5,988 nt of DNA from JAGQTE01 sp964648005 (GTDB lineage: Bacteria; Actinomycetota; Acidimicrobiia; Acidimicrobiales; Acidimicrobilacustridaceae): the NCBI GenBank assembly GCA_964648005.1, contig CAZYKR010000265.1, positions 1-5,988 on the forward strand. The letters run 5' to 3'. Shown here piece by piece: positions 1-5,889 of this stretch (position 1 is the first letter of the stretch; every line of letters begins with the position of its first letter). Made by a program: the position numbers and the translations under genes. Below the pieces are notes generated by a model. The model made no database searches. It saw nothing but the letters and a program-made list of their open reading frames with translations, and had not been told where the DNA came from.

Positions 1-975
1 GCCAGCTTCGTCGTCAGCGCCCGCACCGTCGGCCTCGGCGACGAGGTCGGGCGCGAGGCAGCACACAACGCCGCCGAGGCGTACCGGCTACGCATGGTCG
101 AGCTCGCCGACCTGACGAGTCTGGAACGGCGGTATCTGCGCGTCGACGTCGACGTGGCACTGGGGGACGCCCTGCGCACGACACACCTGGATGCCAAGGA
201 GGCGAAGGCCGTCGCCAAGCGCACGACCAAGGTCATCGCCAAGGCACGGTCCAAGACGCGCTTCCAGGCCCTCGAGCGCTACACCACGATCGAGGACGGC
301 CGCCGAGTGATCGTGCCCGACCCGCCGCTCGTGCAGCGCCTCGACGACGAGCGACAGCGCAAGATGGTGCGGAAGTTCTTCGACCACTACAAGCAGACCG
401 TGCCCGACCACGTGCACCGCCTGCTCGACGACTACCGCTTCGTCGACGTGGCCCTCAAGGTCGTCGGCGTCGGCTCGGTCGGCACCCGGGCGTTCATGGT
501 GCTGCTGGCGAACGAGGCCGGCGAGGATCCGCTGTTCCTGCAGATCAAAGAGGCGCAGCCGTCGGTGCTCAGTCCCCACGTCGGCGCCAGCCGGTACGAC
601 AACGACGGCCGGCGCGTCGTCGAAGGCCAGCGCCTGCTGCAGGCCGCCAGCGACCTGTTCCTCGGCTGGGGATCGGCCGGAGGGCGGGACTACTACGTCC
701 GGCAGCTGCGCGACATGAAGGGCGGTGCCGACCCGGCGGCGATGCAGCGCGGCGGTTTCATTGCCTATGCCGCCCTGTGCGGCACCACTGTGGCGCACGC
801 CCATGCCCGGTCGATCGAGCCCGACATCCTCGTCGGCTACCTCGGTACCGGCGCCAACGCCGACGACGCGCTGACCACGTTCGCCGCCGCCTACGCCGAC
901 CAGACCGAGCGTGACCACGAGGCGCTCGTCGCCGCAGTGCACGCCGGCCGCATCGACGCCATCGAGGGTGTGTGA
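1..975 (+). CDS. DUF2252 family protein, C-terminal part (5' end outside window)
   Basis: The frame is open from base 1, so the gene starts upstream; 324 residues are visible. I recall family members of roughly 430-480 residues, so about a quarter to a third is missing. The identification rests on characteristic DUF2252 blocks: a glycine-rich stretch VVGVGSVGTR (visible residues about 154-163), LFLQIKEAQPS (about 178-188), VVEGQRLLQAASDLFLGW (about 206-223), YYVRQLRDMKG (about 231-241) and AHAHARS (about 265-271), then the usual DILVGYLG and FAAAYADQTERDH ending. No signal peptide or membrane segment is seen in the visible part, so it is probably cytoplasmic. The biochemical function of the family is not established to my knowledge. 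The Gly-rich loop followed by a conserved Lys in IKEA resembles the nucleotide-binding part of a kinase-like fold, but that is inference. The stop overlaps the start of the downstream lipoprotein gene. Confidence 0.93.
   Translation, partial: ASFVVSARTVGLGDEVGREAAHNAAEAYRLRMVELADLTSLERRYLRVDVDVALGDALRTTHLDAKEAKAVAKRTTKVIAKARSKTRFQALERYTTIEDGRRVIVPDPPLVQRLDDERQRKMVRKFFDHYKQTVPDHVHRLLDDYRFVDVALKVVGVGSVGTRAFMVLLANEAGEDPLFLQIKEAQPSVLSPHVGASRYDNDGRRVVEGQRLLQAASDLFLGWGSAGGRDYYVRQLRDMKGGADPAAMQRGGFIAYAALCGTTVAHAHARSIEPDILVGYLGTGANADDALTTFAAAYADQTERDHEALVAAVHAGRIDAIEGV
964..968 (+). promoter_or_regulatory. Shine-Dalgarno site of the lipoprotein gene
   Basis: GAGGG lies inside the last codons of the DUF2252 gene, six bases before ATG 975. 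A GTG at 972 is in the same frame, but only three bases from this site. The spacing therefore favours ATG 975, which also gives the TGATG stop-start overlap expected for translational coupling. Confidence 0.6.
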
Positions 976-1985
976 TGCCGCGCTCCAGCGGTCCGCTGAC
1001 CAAGACTGCCGCGGCGCTGGCGCTGGGGCTGGCCGTGTCGGCGGCGGGCTGCGGCGTCGACACCACCGACACGCCGACCTCCGGGACCCCGCCGCCGACG
1101 GCGAGCGGCTCGACCATCGTCGGGGTCACGCCAGGCACGCTCGCCGCCGACCAGACGCCACCGACGGGCACCAATGGCATCCGCTACCTCGACGGACGGT
1201 TGTGGATCGCCGACTACGCCGGCAACCAGCTGCTGGTCGCCGACGCGGAGACCGGCGGGATCCTCGCCCGCTTCGGCGCCGATGCCGGCGTCACCGGAGG
1301 ACCGGACGACCTCGTCCTCGGGCCCGACGGCACCGTGTACTGGACGGCCTTCACCGGCGGCGGCGTCGGGCACCTGACGCTCGACGGCCGCAGCCGTACC
1401 ATCGCCACGCTGCCGCCAGGCACCAACCCCATCGCCTGGAGCACCAACGGCACCCTGTACGTCGGCGAGGCGGTGACGGCCGACGGCCTCTACGAGGTGA
1501 CGCCGCCGGAGCCCGGGCAAGCCACCGCACCGGCGCCGCGCACGATCAGCGACGCCGTCGGCAACGTGAACGCCTTCGATGTGGGCCAGGGTGGGCTCAT
1601 CTACGGCCCGAACTACGTGGACCAGACCGGCACGGTCGTCGCCATCGACCCGGCCGACGGGGCGGTGACGACGATCGCAGACATCCCCGGTTACCCGACG
1701 GCCCTGCGCACCATCGACGACCACCGGCTGCTCGTGCTGGCCAACCTTCCGTCAGCGCTGTACGAGGTCGACCTGTCGACCCTGCCCGCCGCCGACGACC
1801 CCAACCCGCCCGAGGACCCTCGCGCCACGGTCACCCCGCGCGGCGACGTGGCGCTGGCCACGGTCGACAACTTCGCCGTGGCACCCGACGGCACCATCTT
1901 CGTCACGTCGTTCAACCAGCCGACCGTGCTGGCTATCGCCCCCGACGGCACCACTCGCACCATCACCATCGGCACCCCGTCCTGA
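975..1985 (+). CDS. secreted lipoprotein, SMP-30/NHL-like six-bladed beta-propeller
   Basis: The product has 336 residues. It begins with a typical lipoprotein signal: basic MPRSSGPLTK, a hydrophobic core (about 11-24) and a relaxed lipobox SAAGC, with Cys26 as the predicted lipidated residue. A Thr/Pro/Gly-rich linker to about residue 65 follows. The rest shows six similar strand motifs, as expected for one per blade: TNGIRYLDGRLWIAD (66-80), PDDLVLGPDGTVYWT (110-124), NPIAWSTNGTLYVGE (151-165), NAFDVGQGGLIYGP (199-212), PTALRTIDDHRLLVLA (241-256) and DNFAVAPDGTIFVTS (298-312). This pattern matches SMP-30/gluconolactonase-like and NHL propellers, which include hydrolases and binding proteins. 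No substrate can be assigned. It probably sits on the outer face of the cytoplasmic membrane. It is coupled to the DUF2252 gene, and the last 295 bases are overlapped antisense by the extended frame of membrane protein copy A. Confidence 0.88.
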   Translation: MPRSSGPLTKTAAALALGLAVSAAGCGVDTTDTPTSGTPPPTASGSTIVGVTPGTLAADQTPPTGTNGIRYLDGRLWIADYAGNQLLVADAETGGILARFGADAGVTGGPDDLVLGPDGTVYWTAFTGGGVGHLTLDGRSRTIATLPPGTNPIAWSTNGTLYVGEAVTADGLYEVTPPEPGQATAPAPRTISDAVGNVNAFDVGQGGLIYGPNYVDQTGTVVAIDPADGAVTTIADIPGYPTALRTIDDHRLLVLANLPSALYEVDLSTLPAADDPNPPEDPRATVTPRGDVALATVDNFAVAPDGTIFVTSFNQPTVLAIAPDGTTRTITIGTPS

Positions 1986-2743
1986 CGGTCCCGCCGCAAT
2001 TGTGGCGGCTGCCCCGCACGTGCCCGCCCATGTTGAAACCCGGGATCCGGAGGGGGCGGCGAGAAGCCGTCAGGACAGTCGCTGTGCGGTTTGCGGACGG
2101 AGTAGTCGTAGCCAGCGAACTCGACGCGCTCGACCCACTGGTTGGTGATGTTGCGGATGCAGAAGCTGGGCGACCGTCCGTCGAGGTCGTGCAAGCCGCC
2201 GAGGTCGTGCAGCGATCCAGAACCGCCCGCACCAACGAAGAGGAGCGTCCTCTGCAGGGTGGGGCCGCTGAAGTCCGTGCCGTTCTCCCGGTGGCACATC
2301 CACTCCACCCGGCCGAAGCCGGGCACCTCGATCGGTCCGTTCGGCAGCGGCTCGCATTCCTGGCTGCCGGACTCGGCGTTCTGCGCCGCCGAGGCCAGTT
2401 GCTCGAGTTCGGGCGCCAACCGTCGGTAGAGCACGCTCCCCGACTGATAGCCCCACAGCGCCTCCATCGACGACAGCGCCACCAGGCCGACGATCAGACC
2501 GACCACGACCCCGTGATGGGTCAACCGGCGAACGCCGGACACGGCGCCAGCCACGGCCACGCACCCGACGACCGCCAGCGCCAGATCCCAGGAATGTCCA
2601 CCCGGTCGTGCCGCCACCCATGCCGCCGCCCACGGCACCACGATCGCCAACACCACCACCGCCACGCCCACCACCCCGTTGCGGACGGCGACACCGTCCC
2701 CGGCGCTCACCTCGGCCGTGTCACCACCCTCCGAACCCACCAT
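1691..2743 (-). CDS. three-TM membrane protein with four-Cys exodomain, copy A, with C-terminal read-out extension
   Basis: I do not recognise the family. From ATG 2743 the frame encodes 350 residues. Membrane segments lie at about 23-42, 52-70 and 78-97; the basic RRLTHH loop between TM2 and TM3 predicts a cytoplasmic N-terminus and an exoplasmic C-terminal domain. That domain holds Cys130, Cys150, Cys195 and Cys223, matching four cysteines in both paralogues and suggesting two disulfides. Shared motifs include GYQSGSVLYRRLAPELEQLAS, an N-G-T-D-F-S-G-P block and QWVER. The paralogues stop 12 to 17 residues after the CPxGF motif, but here the frame continues for about 120 more residues of Pro/Arg/Ser-rich sequence with no family resemblance. 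The last 98 residues are antisense to the lipoprotein gene. The extension is either a lost stop or a rearranged 3' end. ATG 2743 is chosen because MVGS is conserved in all three copies; a TTG at 2785 also lies in frame, and no clear Shine-Dalgarno site decides between them. Confidence 0.65.
   Translation of the reverse strand: MVGSEGGDTAEVSAGDGVAVRNGVVGVAVVVLAIVVPWAAAWVAARPGGHSWDLALAVVGCVAVAGAVSGVRRLTHHGVVVGLIVGLVALSSMEALWGYQSGSVLYRRLAPELEQLASAAQNAESGSQECEPLPNGPIEVPGFGRVEWMCHRENGTDFSGPTLQRTLLFVGAGGSGSLHDLGGLHDLDGRSPSFCIRNITNQWVERVEFAGYDYSVRKPHSDCPDGFSPPPPDPGFQHGRARAGQPPQLRRDRQDGVPMVMVRVVPSGAIASTVGWLNDVTKMVPSGATAKLSTVASATSPRGVTVARGSSGGLGSSAAGRVDRSTSYSADGRLASTSSRWSSMVRRAVG
1991..2008. terminator. 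small inverted repeat just after the lipoprotein stop, possible terminator
   Basis: CCGCCGCAATTGTGGCGG has two nine-base arms that are complementary except for one position, which would be a G-U pair in RNA. It starts five bases after the lipoprotein stop, where two opposing transcription units meet. It lacks a following U tract, so it is not a canonical intrinsic terminator. It would also lie inside the extended frame of copy A. Confidence 0.3.
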
Positions 2744-2754
2744 GGCCCCATGGT
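2739..2754. repeat. palindrome over the predicted start codon of copy A
   Basis: ACCATGGCCCCATGGT has seven-base perfect arms around a two-base centre. The ATG of copy A lies in one arm. The same 16 bases occur at 4248-4263 over the start of copy C. It could be an operator or an RNA structure hiding the start, or a chance product of the sequence. Confidence 0.55.
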
Positions 2755-2769
2755 TGCAGGATCTCGACG

Positions 2770-2815
2770 TTCCTGTGGTGCCCAACCGCGTATGCCCGGG
2801 TGTGCACCACAGGAA
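2770..2815. repeat. 12-base perfect inverted repeat between copies B and A
   Basis: Arms TTCCTGTGGTGC (2770-2781) and GCACCACAGGAA (2804-2815) are perfectly complementary and enclose a 22-base loop. In minus-strand transcripts the hairpin would begin 9 bases after the copy B stop and end 26 bases before ATG 2743. There is no U tract, so it looks more like an intercistronic stem, processing site or protein-binding site than a standard terminator. Copies B and C are not separated by an equivalent structure. Confidence 0.6.
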
Positions 2816-2824
2816 ATGCGGACG

Positions 2825-3403
2825 TCAGTAGCCGAGGTCGTCGCTGCTCTCGACGAGGTCCAGCGTCGTCGGCGTCGCGAAGCCGGCCGGGCAATCGCGA
2901 CCATCCGGAACGGCTCGCTCGATCCAGTGATCACTGATCACCAGTACGCACTGTTGGTTGAGCTGATCGTGAGAGCCGAATCGCAATCGGGAGACACCAT
3001 CGGCGAGGTAGACGAGCGAACGCGTCGCGGCTGGCCCATGGAATTCCGTGCCGTACTCTCTTTGGCACATCTGGTCGACCGAGCCGTAGCCGGGCACGTC
3101 GACCGATCCGCTGGGCAGATCCTGACAACGCGAGTCGTCCAAGCCCGCGTTCTGCGCCACCGACGCCAGACGCTCGAGCTCGGGCGCCAACCGTCGGTAG
3201 AGCAAGCTCCCCGACTGATAGGCCCACAGCGAGGCGACCGACGACGCCACCGCTGCCCATGCCGCCAGACCGACCACTAGCCGACGGTGCGTCAACCGGC
3301 GAGCCCCGGACACGGCGCCAGCCACGGCCACACACCCGACGACGAACAGCACCAGACCCCAAGGACGCCCGCCCGGTCGGGCCGCCACCCATGCCGCGCC
3401 CAC
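2825..3403 (-). CDS. three-TM/four-Cys membrane protein, copy B, main frame after a frameshift
   Basis: This is the middle paralogue. The readable frame gives 192 residues if counted from a GTG at 3403. That position corresponds to the end of TM1 in copies A and C, so the GTG is unlikely to be the original start. The frame keeps TM2 (about 15-33), the basic RRLTHRR loop, TM3 (about 42-60), the YQSGSLLYRRLAPELERLAS block and Cys93, Cys113, Cys152 and Cys171 (19, 38 and 18 residues apart). It ends CPAGF plus 17 residues. TM1 and the N-terminus lie in another frame (3397-3537), because copy B has GCGCGGCA where copy A has GCGGCGGCA, a one-base loss near 3395-3399. Restoring it gives an uninterrupted 237-residue product. 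Without it, a product from GTG 3403 would lose TM1 and probably invert its topology. It is either a recent pseudogene or a sequence error; function is unknown. Confidence 0.6.
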   Translation of the reverse strand: MGAAWVAARPGGRPWGLVLFVVGCVAVAGAVSGARRLTHRRLVVGLAAWAAVASSVASLWAYQSGSLLYRRLAPELERLASVAQNAGLDDSRCQDLPSGSVDVPGYGSVDQMCQREYGTEFHGPAATRSLVYLADGVSRLRFGSHDQLNQQCVLVISDHWIERAVPDGRDCPAGFATPTTLDLVESSDDLGY

Positions 3404-3537
3404 GGCACGACCAACGCCAGCAGCACCACCGCCACGCCCACCACCATGTTGCGGCCGCCACGCCGGCTGCCTCGCGCACCACGCCTTGCGCCATCGCCAC
3501 CCTTGTCGGCCGTGTCACCACCGTCCGAACCCACCAT
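3397..3537 (-). pseudogene. detached N-terminal part of copy B (MVGS start and TM1)
   Basis: From ATG 3537 this frame reads MVGSDGGDTAD, then an Arg/Gly-rich stretch about eight residues longer than in A and C, then TM1 (MVVGVAVVLLALVVPWA). All of this aligns with the starts of the paralogues. After VVPWA it changes to RHGWRPDRAG, where A and C continue AAWVAARPG or AAWMAARPG. The expected continuation is in the next frame from 3403. It lies 34 bases after the copy C stop, so it was probably co-transcribed with copy C. Confidence 0.7.
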
Positions 3538-3548
3538 GACCCAATGGT
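3533..3548. repeat. weakened palindrome over the copy B start
   Basis: Arms ACCAT (3533-3537) and ATGGT (3544-3548) surround six bases. This is the position of the seven-base-arm palindromes at copies A and C; two mismatches with those copies shorten the arms here. Confidence 0.4.
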
Positions 3549-3571
3549 CGCAGGTCCTCGCCGGTCGCGCG

Positions 3572-4252
3572 TCAGGCGCTGAGATGATCGACACCGTCCC
3601 ATTCGCTGAAGAAGCCAGGCGGGCAGACCGTACCCTCGGGTGCCGTCCGCTCAACCCACTGACTACTGATCAACGCAACGCATTGCTCGTACAAGATCCA
3701 TCGTGATGTCGCGTCGTCATTCAGAAACAGGGAAGGGTCATAGTCGACAAGTACGAGCTCCGATTCCACGCCGGGGCCTGAGAACGCGGTGCCGTAGAGC
3801 TCCCGACACATCCGGTCGACCGAGCCGTGGCCGGGCACCTCGACCGGCCCGTTCGGCAGGTTCTGGCAGTACTGATCATCAGACGCGGCGGCGTGCGCCA
3901 CCGACGCCAACTGCTCGAGCTCCGGCTCCAACCGCCGATACAGCAGGCTTCCCGACTGGTAACCCCGCAGAGCCTCGATGGACGACACCGCCACCAGGCC
4001 GACGATCAGACCGACCACCATCCGGCGGCGTGTCAGCCGGCGGGCTCCGGACAGGGCGGCGGCCACGGCGACGCACCCGAGGACGAACAGCACCGGACCC
4101 CAGGGACGCGGCCCCGGGCGGGCCGCCATCCACGCCGCCGCCCACGGCACCACGACCGCCAACACCACCACCGCCACACCGATCACCGCCTTGCGCACGG
4201 CGACATCCCGCTCACCACGCACCTCGGCCGTGTCACCGTCCGAACCCACCAT
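3572..4252 (-). CDS. three-TM membrane protein with four-Cys exodomain, copy C (intact)
   Basis: This is the best-preserved of the three paralogues, 226 residues from ATG 4252, from a family I do not recognise. A short charged N-terminus is followed by TM1 (about 22-41), TM2 (about 51-69), the basic loop RRLTRRR (71-77) and TM3 (about 78-97). The positive-inside rule puts the N-terminus in the cytoplasm and the last 125 residues outside. GYQSGSLLYRRLEPELEQLAS (about 98-118) looks like a short helical stalk. The exodomain has Cys129, Cys149, Cys191 and Cys210, shared with A and B, with 19 residues between the first two in every copy. LPNGPVEVPGHGSVDRMC, YGTAFSGP and SSQWVER are conserved blocks. 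The Cys2-Cys3 loop is unlike that of the other copies. An in-frame TTG at 4294 could extend the start, and GTG codons lie further in, but MVGS is shared by all copies. It lies 77 bases downstream of the sulfatase stop, so it is probably in the same operon. Confidence 0.82.
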   Translation of the reverse strand: MVGSDGDTAEVRGERDVAVRKAVIGVAVVVLAVVVPWAAAWMAARPGPRPWGPVLFVLGCVAVAAALSGARRLTRRRMVVGLIVGLVAVSSIEALRGYQSGSLLYRRLEPELEQLASVAHAAASDDQYCQNLPNGPVEVPGHGSVDRMCRELYGTAFSGPGVESELVLVDYDPSLFLNDDATSRWILYEQCVALISSQWVERTAPEGTVCPPGFFSEWDGVDHLSA

Positions 4253-4263
4253 GGCCCCATGGT
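4248..4263. repeat. palindrome over the predicted start codon of copy C
   Basis: These are the same 16 bases as at 2739-2754, ACCATGGCCCCATGGT, with the copy C ATG in one arm. On the minus strand the other arm offers a second ATG (4260) in another frame. That would encode only a 25-residue overlapping peptide. Confidence 0.55.
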
Positions 4264-4305
4264 CGCAGGATCTCGACGCGCTTGGGGCGCCCAACCGCGG
4301 CGGCG

Positions 4306-4319
4306 CGGGTGAGCACCCG
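4306..4319. repeat. short hairpin after the sulfatase stop
   Basis: CGGGTGAGCACCCG can form a five-base stem with a four-base loop in the 77-base gap between the sulfatase and copy C. It is too short, and lacks a U tract, to be called a terminator with confidence. A second five-base stem (TTGGG/CCCAA) sits at 4282-4294. Nothing resembling a clear promoter was found in this gap. Confidence 0.25.
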
Positions 4320-4329
4320 AGGGCAGGTC

Positions 4330-5889
4330 CTATGCGAAGTGCGTTGGCACGGGCTCGTCGTCGGCGGCCGCCAGGCGCCGGGCGAGTCGCTCGACCAGCT
4401 CGGCGCGCAGGTCGCGTGCCGCCGGGTCGTCCCAGCGGTTCTCGAGCTCGTCCGGATCGACGCGATGGTCGTACAGCTCACCCTGCTCCATGCCGGCGTA
4501 GAGGGTGAGCCGACCCTCGGGTGCCACCACCGTGCGCATACGCAGCGTCGTGCCGATGCCGAAGATGTCGATCATCTCGTCCTCTTCGATCAGCAGGTCG
4601 TCGCGCACGGCTCCCGCCGGGTCGTCCAGGAGCGGCACCAGCGAGTGCCCCTCCATGGCGTGGAAGGGCTCGGCGCCGCACAATTCCAGGATCGTGCGGG
4701 CGAGGTCGATCGACCCGACGAGCGCGTCGGACCGTTGCGTCGGTGCACCGGGGAGGGCGATCGCCAATGGCACACGAGTGGTCGCCTCGTAGTGCACCGC
4801 CGCCTTCAAGATCAGACCGTGGTCGCCGAACATGTCGCCGTGGTCGCTGGTGAACACCACGATCGTGTCGTCGGCCAGCCCGAGCCGTTCGAGGGCGTCG
4901 AGGATCGCGCCGACCCCGTCGTCGATCATGGCGATGGCACCGTACTGGGCCGCCAGCGCGTGACGTAGCTGGTCCTCGGTCGGTGCCCACATCGCCGGGG
5001 TGAACACCGGGTGCGGTCTCCCGCGCCGCTCGATCAGCCCGCGGATGTGCGGCATCGATGCCTCGTGCGGGTCGCCGAAGGTCGCCGGCACCTCGACGTC
5101 GCCGGGCCCGTAGCGATCGAACCACGGCGCTGGCGCGCAGAACGGGTGATGCGGATCGGGGTACCCGACGTGCAAGAAGAACGGCTGGCCGTCTCGGGCC
5201 GCCGCCTCGAGCTGCGCGATGGCCCGCTCGGTGACCCACGTCGTCGGGTACAGCTCGGCCGGCATGGCGGTGCGGTACACCTGCTCCCAGCCGTCGTAGC
5301 GCCAGGTGGCGTTGGCGGGGCCTTCGAGCGTCGAGCGATCGACGCCCTGGGCCACCAACCACTGGTGGTAATGCCCGCCGACCCCGTCGCCGTGGTCGAC
5401 CGCCAGGTCGACGTGATCGAAGCCGTAGAAGTCGGGTGGGACGTCGACCACCTCGCGGCGGTGGCGTTCGAGGTCTTCGTAGCTGTCCCAACCCTCCGGC
5501 CGATGACGGTCGACCTCGGGACGACGGTCGCCGAACAACATGGCGCCGACGCCGGGCATGTGCCCCATGTTCTGGAGATGGGCCTTGCCGACGAGCCCGG
5601 TGCGGTAGCCCGCCTCCCGCAACACCCGGACGAACGTGGCGGCGTCGGGATCGAGACTGATGCCGTTGAAGCGCACGCCGTGCCTCGACGGCGAGCGGCC
5701 GGTCAGGATGGTCGCCCGATTGGGCATGCAGATCGGGTTGGCGACGAAGGCCCGGTCGAAGACCGTCCCGCCGATCCGATCGATGTTGGGCGTCTCGACG
5801 ATGTCATTGCCGCCGAACCCGCAGTGATCGGCGCGCTGCTGGTCCGTGATCACGAACACCACATTGGGGCGGCGCGCCTCGCCGGTCAT
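4330..5889 (-). CDS. sulfatase-family hydrolase (formylglycine type)
   Basis: The product has 519 residues and belongs to the sulfatase branch of the alkaline phosphatase superfamily. The N-terminus has the family start RPNVVFVITDQQRAD. The active-site signature CMPNRATILTGR begins at Cys54, the residue expected to become formylglycine; Arg58 completes C-x-P-x-R. A second signature GYRTGLVGKAHL (94-105) supplies Lys102 and His104. PHHPF (246-250) supplies the substrate-side His, FTSDHGDMFGDHG (346-358) supplies Asp349 and His350, and Lys362 follows. Probable metal ligands are Asp16, Gln17, Asp349 and His350. The D-Q/D-H set is, as I recall, used by phosphonate/phosphodiester monoesterases and some choline sulfatases, rather than the Asp-Asp/Asp-Asn set of classical arylsulfatases. 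The substrate could therefore be a sulfate ester or a phospho(n)ate ester. There is no signal peptide, so it acts in the cytoplasm. The formylglycine-generating enzyme is not in the window. ATG 5889 is set by the ATGA overlap with the upstream gene. Confidence 0.93.
   Translation of the reverse strand: MTGEARRPNVVFVITDQQRADHCGFGGNDIVETPNIDRIGGTVFDRAFVANPICMPNRATILTGRSPSRHGVRFNGISLDPDAATFVRVLREAGYRTGLVGKAHLQNMGHMPGVGAMLFGDRRPEVDRHRPEGWDSYEDLERHRREVVDVPPDFYGFDHVDLAVDHGDGVGGHYHQWLVAQGVDRSTLEGPANATWRYDGWEQVYRTAMPAELYPTTWVTERAIAQLEAAARDGQPFFLHVGYPDPHHPFCAPAPWFDRYGPGDVEVPATFGDPHEASMPHIRGLIERRGRPHPVFTPAMWAPTEDQLRHALAAQYGAIAMIDDGVGAILDALERLGLADDTIVVFTSDHGDMFGDHGLILKAAVHYEATTRVPLAIALPGAPTQRSDALVGSIDLARTILELCGAEPFHAMEGHSLVPLLDDPAGAVRDDLLIEEDEMIDIFGIGTTLRMRTVVAPEGRLTLYAGMEQGELYDHRVDPDELENRWDDPAARDLRAELVERLARRLAAADDEPVPTHFA

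Larger units (their letters stand above)
2063..4278 (-). repeat. array of three direct repeats carrying membrane protein copies C, B and A
   Basis: Three diverged direct repeats have predicted start codons at 4252, 3537 and 2743, giving spacings of 715 and 794 bases. Similarity runs from just upstream of each start through the CPxGF codons near the 3' end. Upstream, A (2711-2769) and C (4223-4278) remain nearly identical except for a three-base gap, while B (3506-3560) matches less well. The three 3' ends are unrelated to one another after CPxGF. The divergence suggests old rather than recent duplication. Confidence 0.85.

Noticed and set aside
88..942. A 284-codon open frame on the minus strand opposite the DUF2252 gene
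   Set aside because: The plus-strand frame carries unmistakable DUF2252 motifs. The minus frame is Val/Gly/Asp/Arg-rich with no recognisable domain, so it is a shadow.
2744..2785. TTG start at 2785 for copy A (and TTG 4294 for copy C)
   Set aside because: The frame extends in both and the sequences are partly alike, but no Shine-Dalgarno site precedes the TTG codons, copy B has no counterpart, and MVGS with ATG is conserved in all three. Kept as an alternative only.
911..3280. A 789-codon open frame on the plus strand
   Set aside because: It crosses the lipoprotein gene in another frame and then runs antisense to copies A and B. Its product is an Arg/His/Pro-rich mixture without domains, the usual artefact of high-GC DNA.
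2063..4278. The repeats as an insertion element or CRISPR-like array
   Set aside because: Units are over 700 bases, diverged and coding, with no transposase, terminal inverted repeats or short spacers.
4282..4319. Two short stems as an intrinsic terminator after the sulfatase
   Set aside because: Stems are only five bases with no U tract on either strand; such stems are common by chance in GC-rich DNA.
3703..4968. A 421-codon plus-strand frame across copy C and the sulfatase end
   Set aside because: It is antisense to two well-supported genes and its composition is low-complexity (Arg, Pro, Thr, His).
4478..5491. A 337-codon minus-strand frame inside the sulfatase
   Set aside because: It is an out-of-frame, Arg-rich shadow of a gene whose own frame contains all catalytic motifs.
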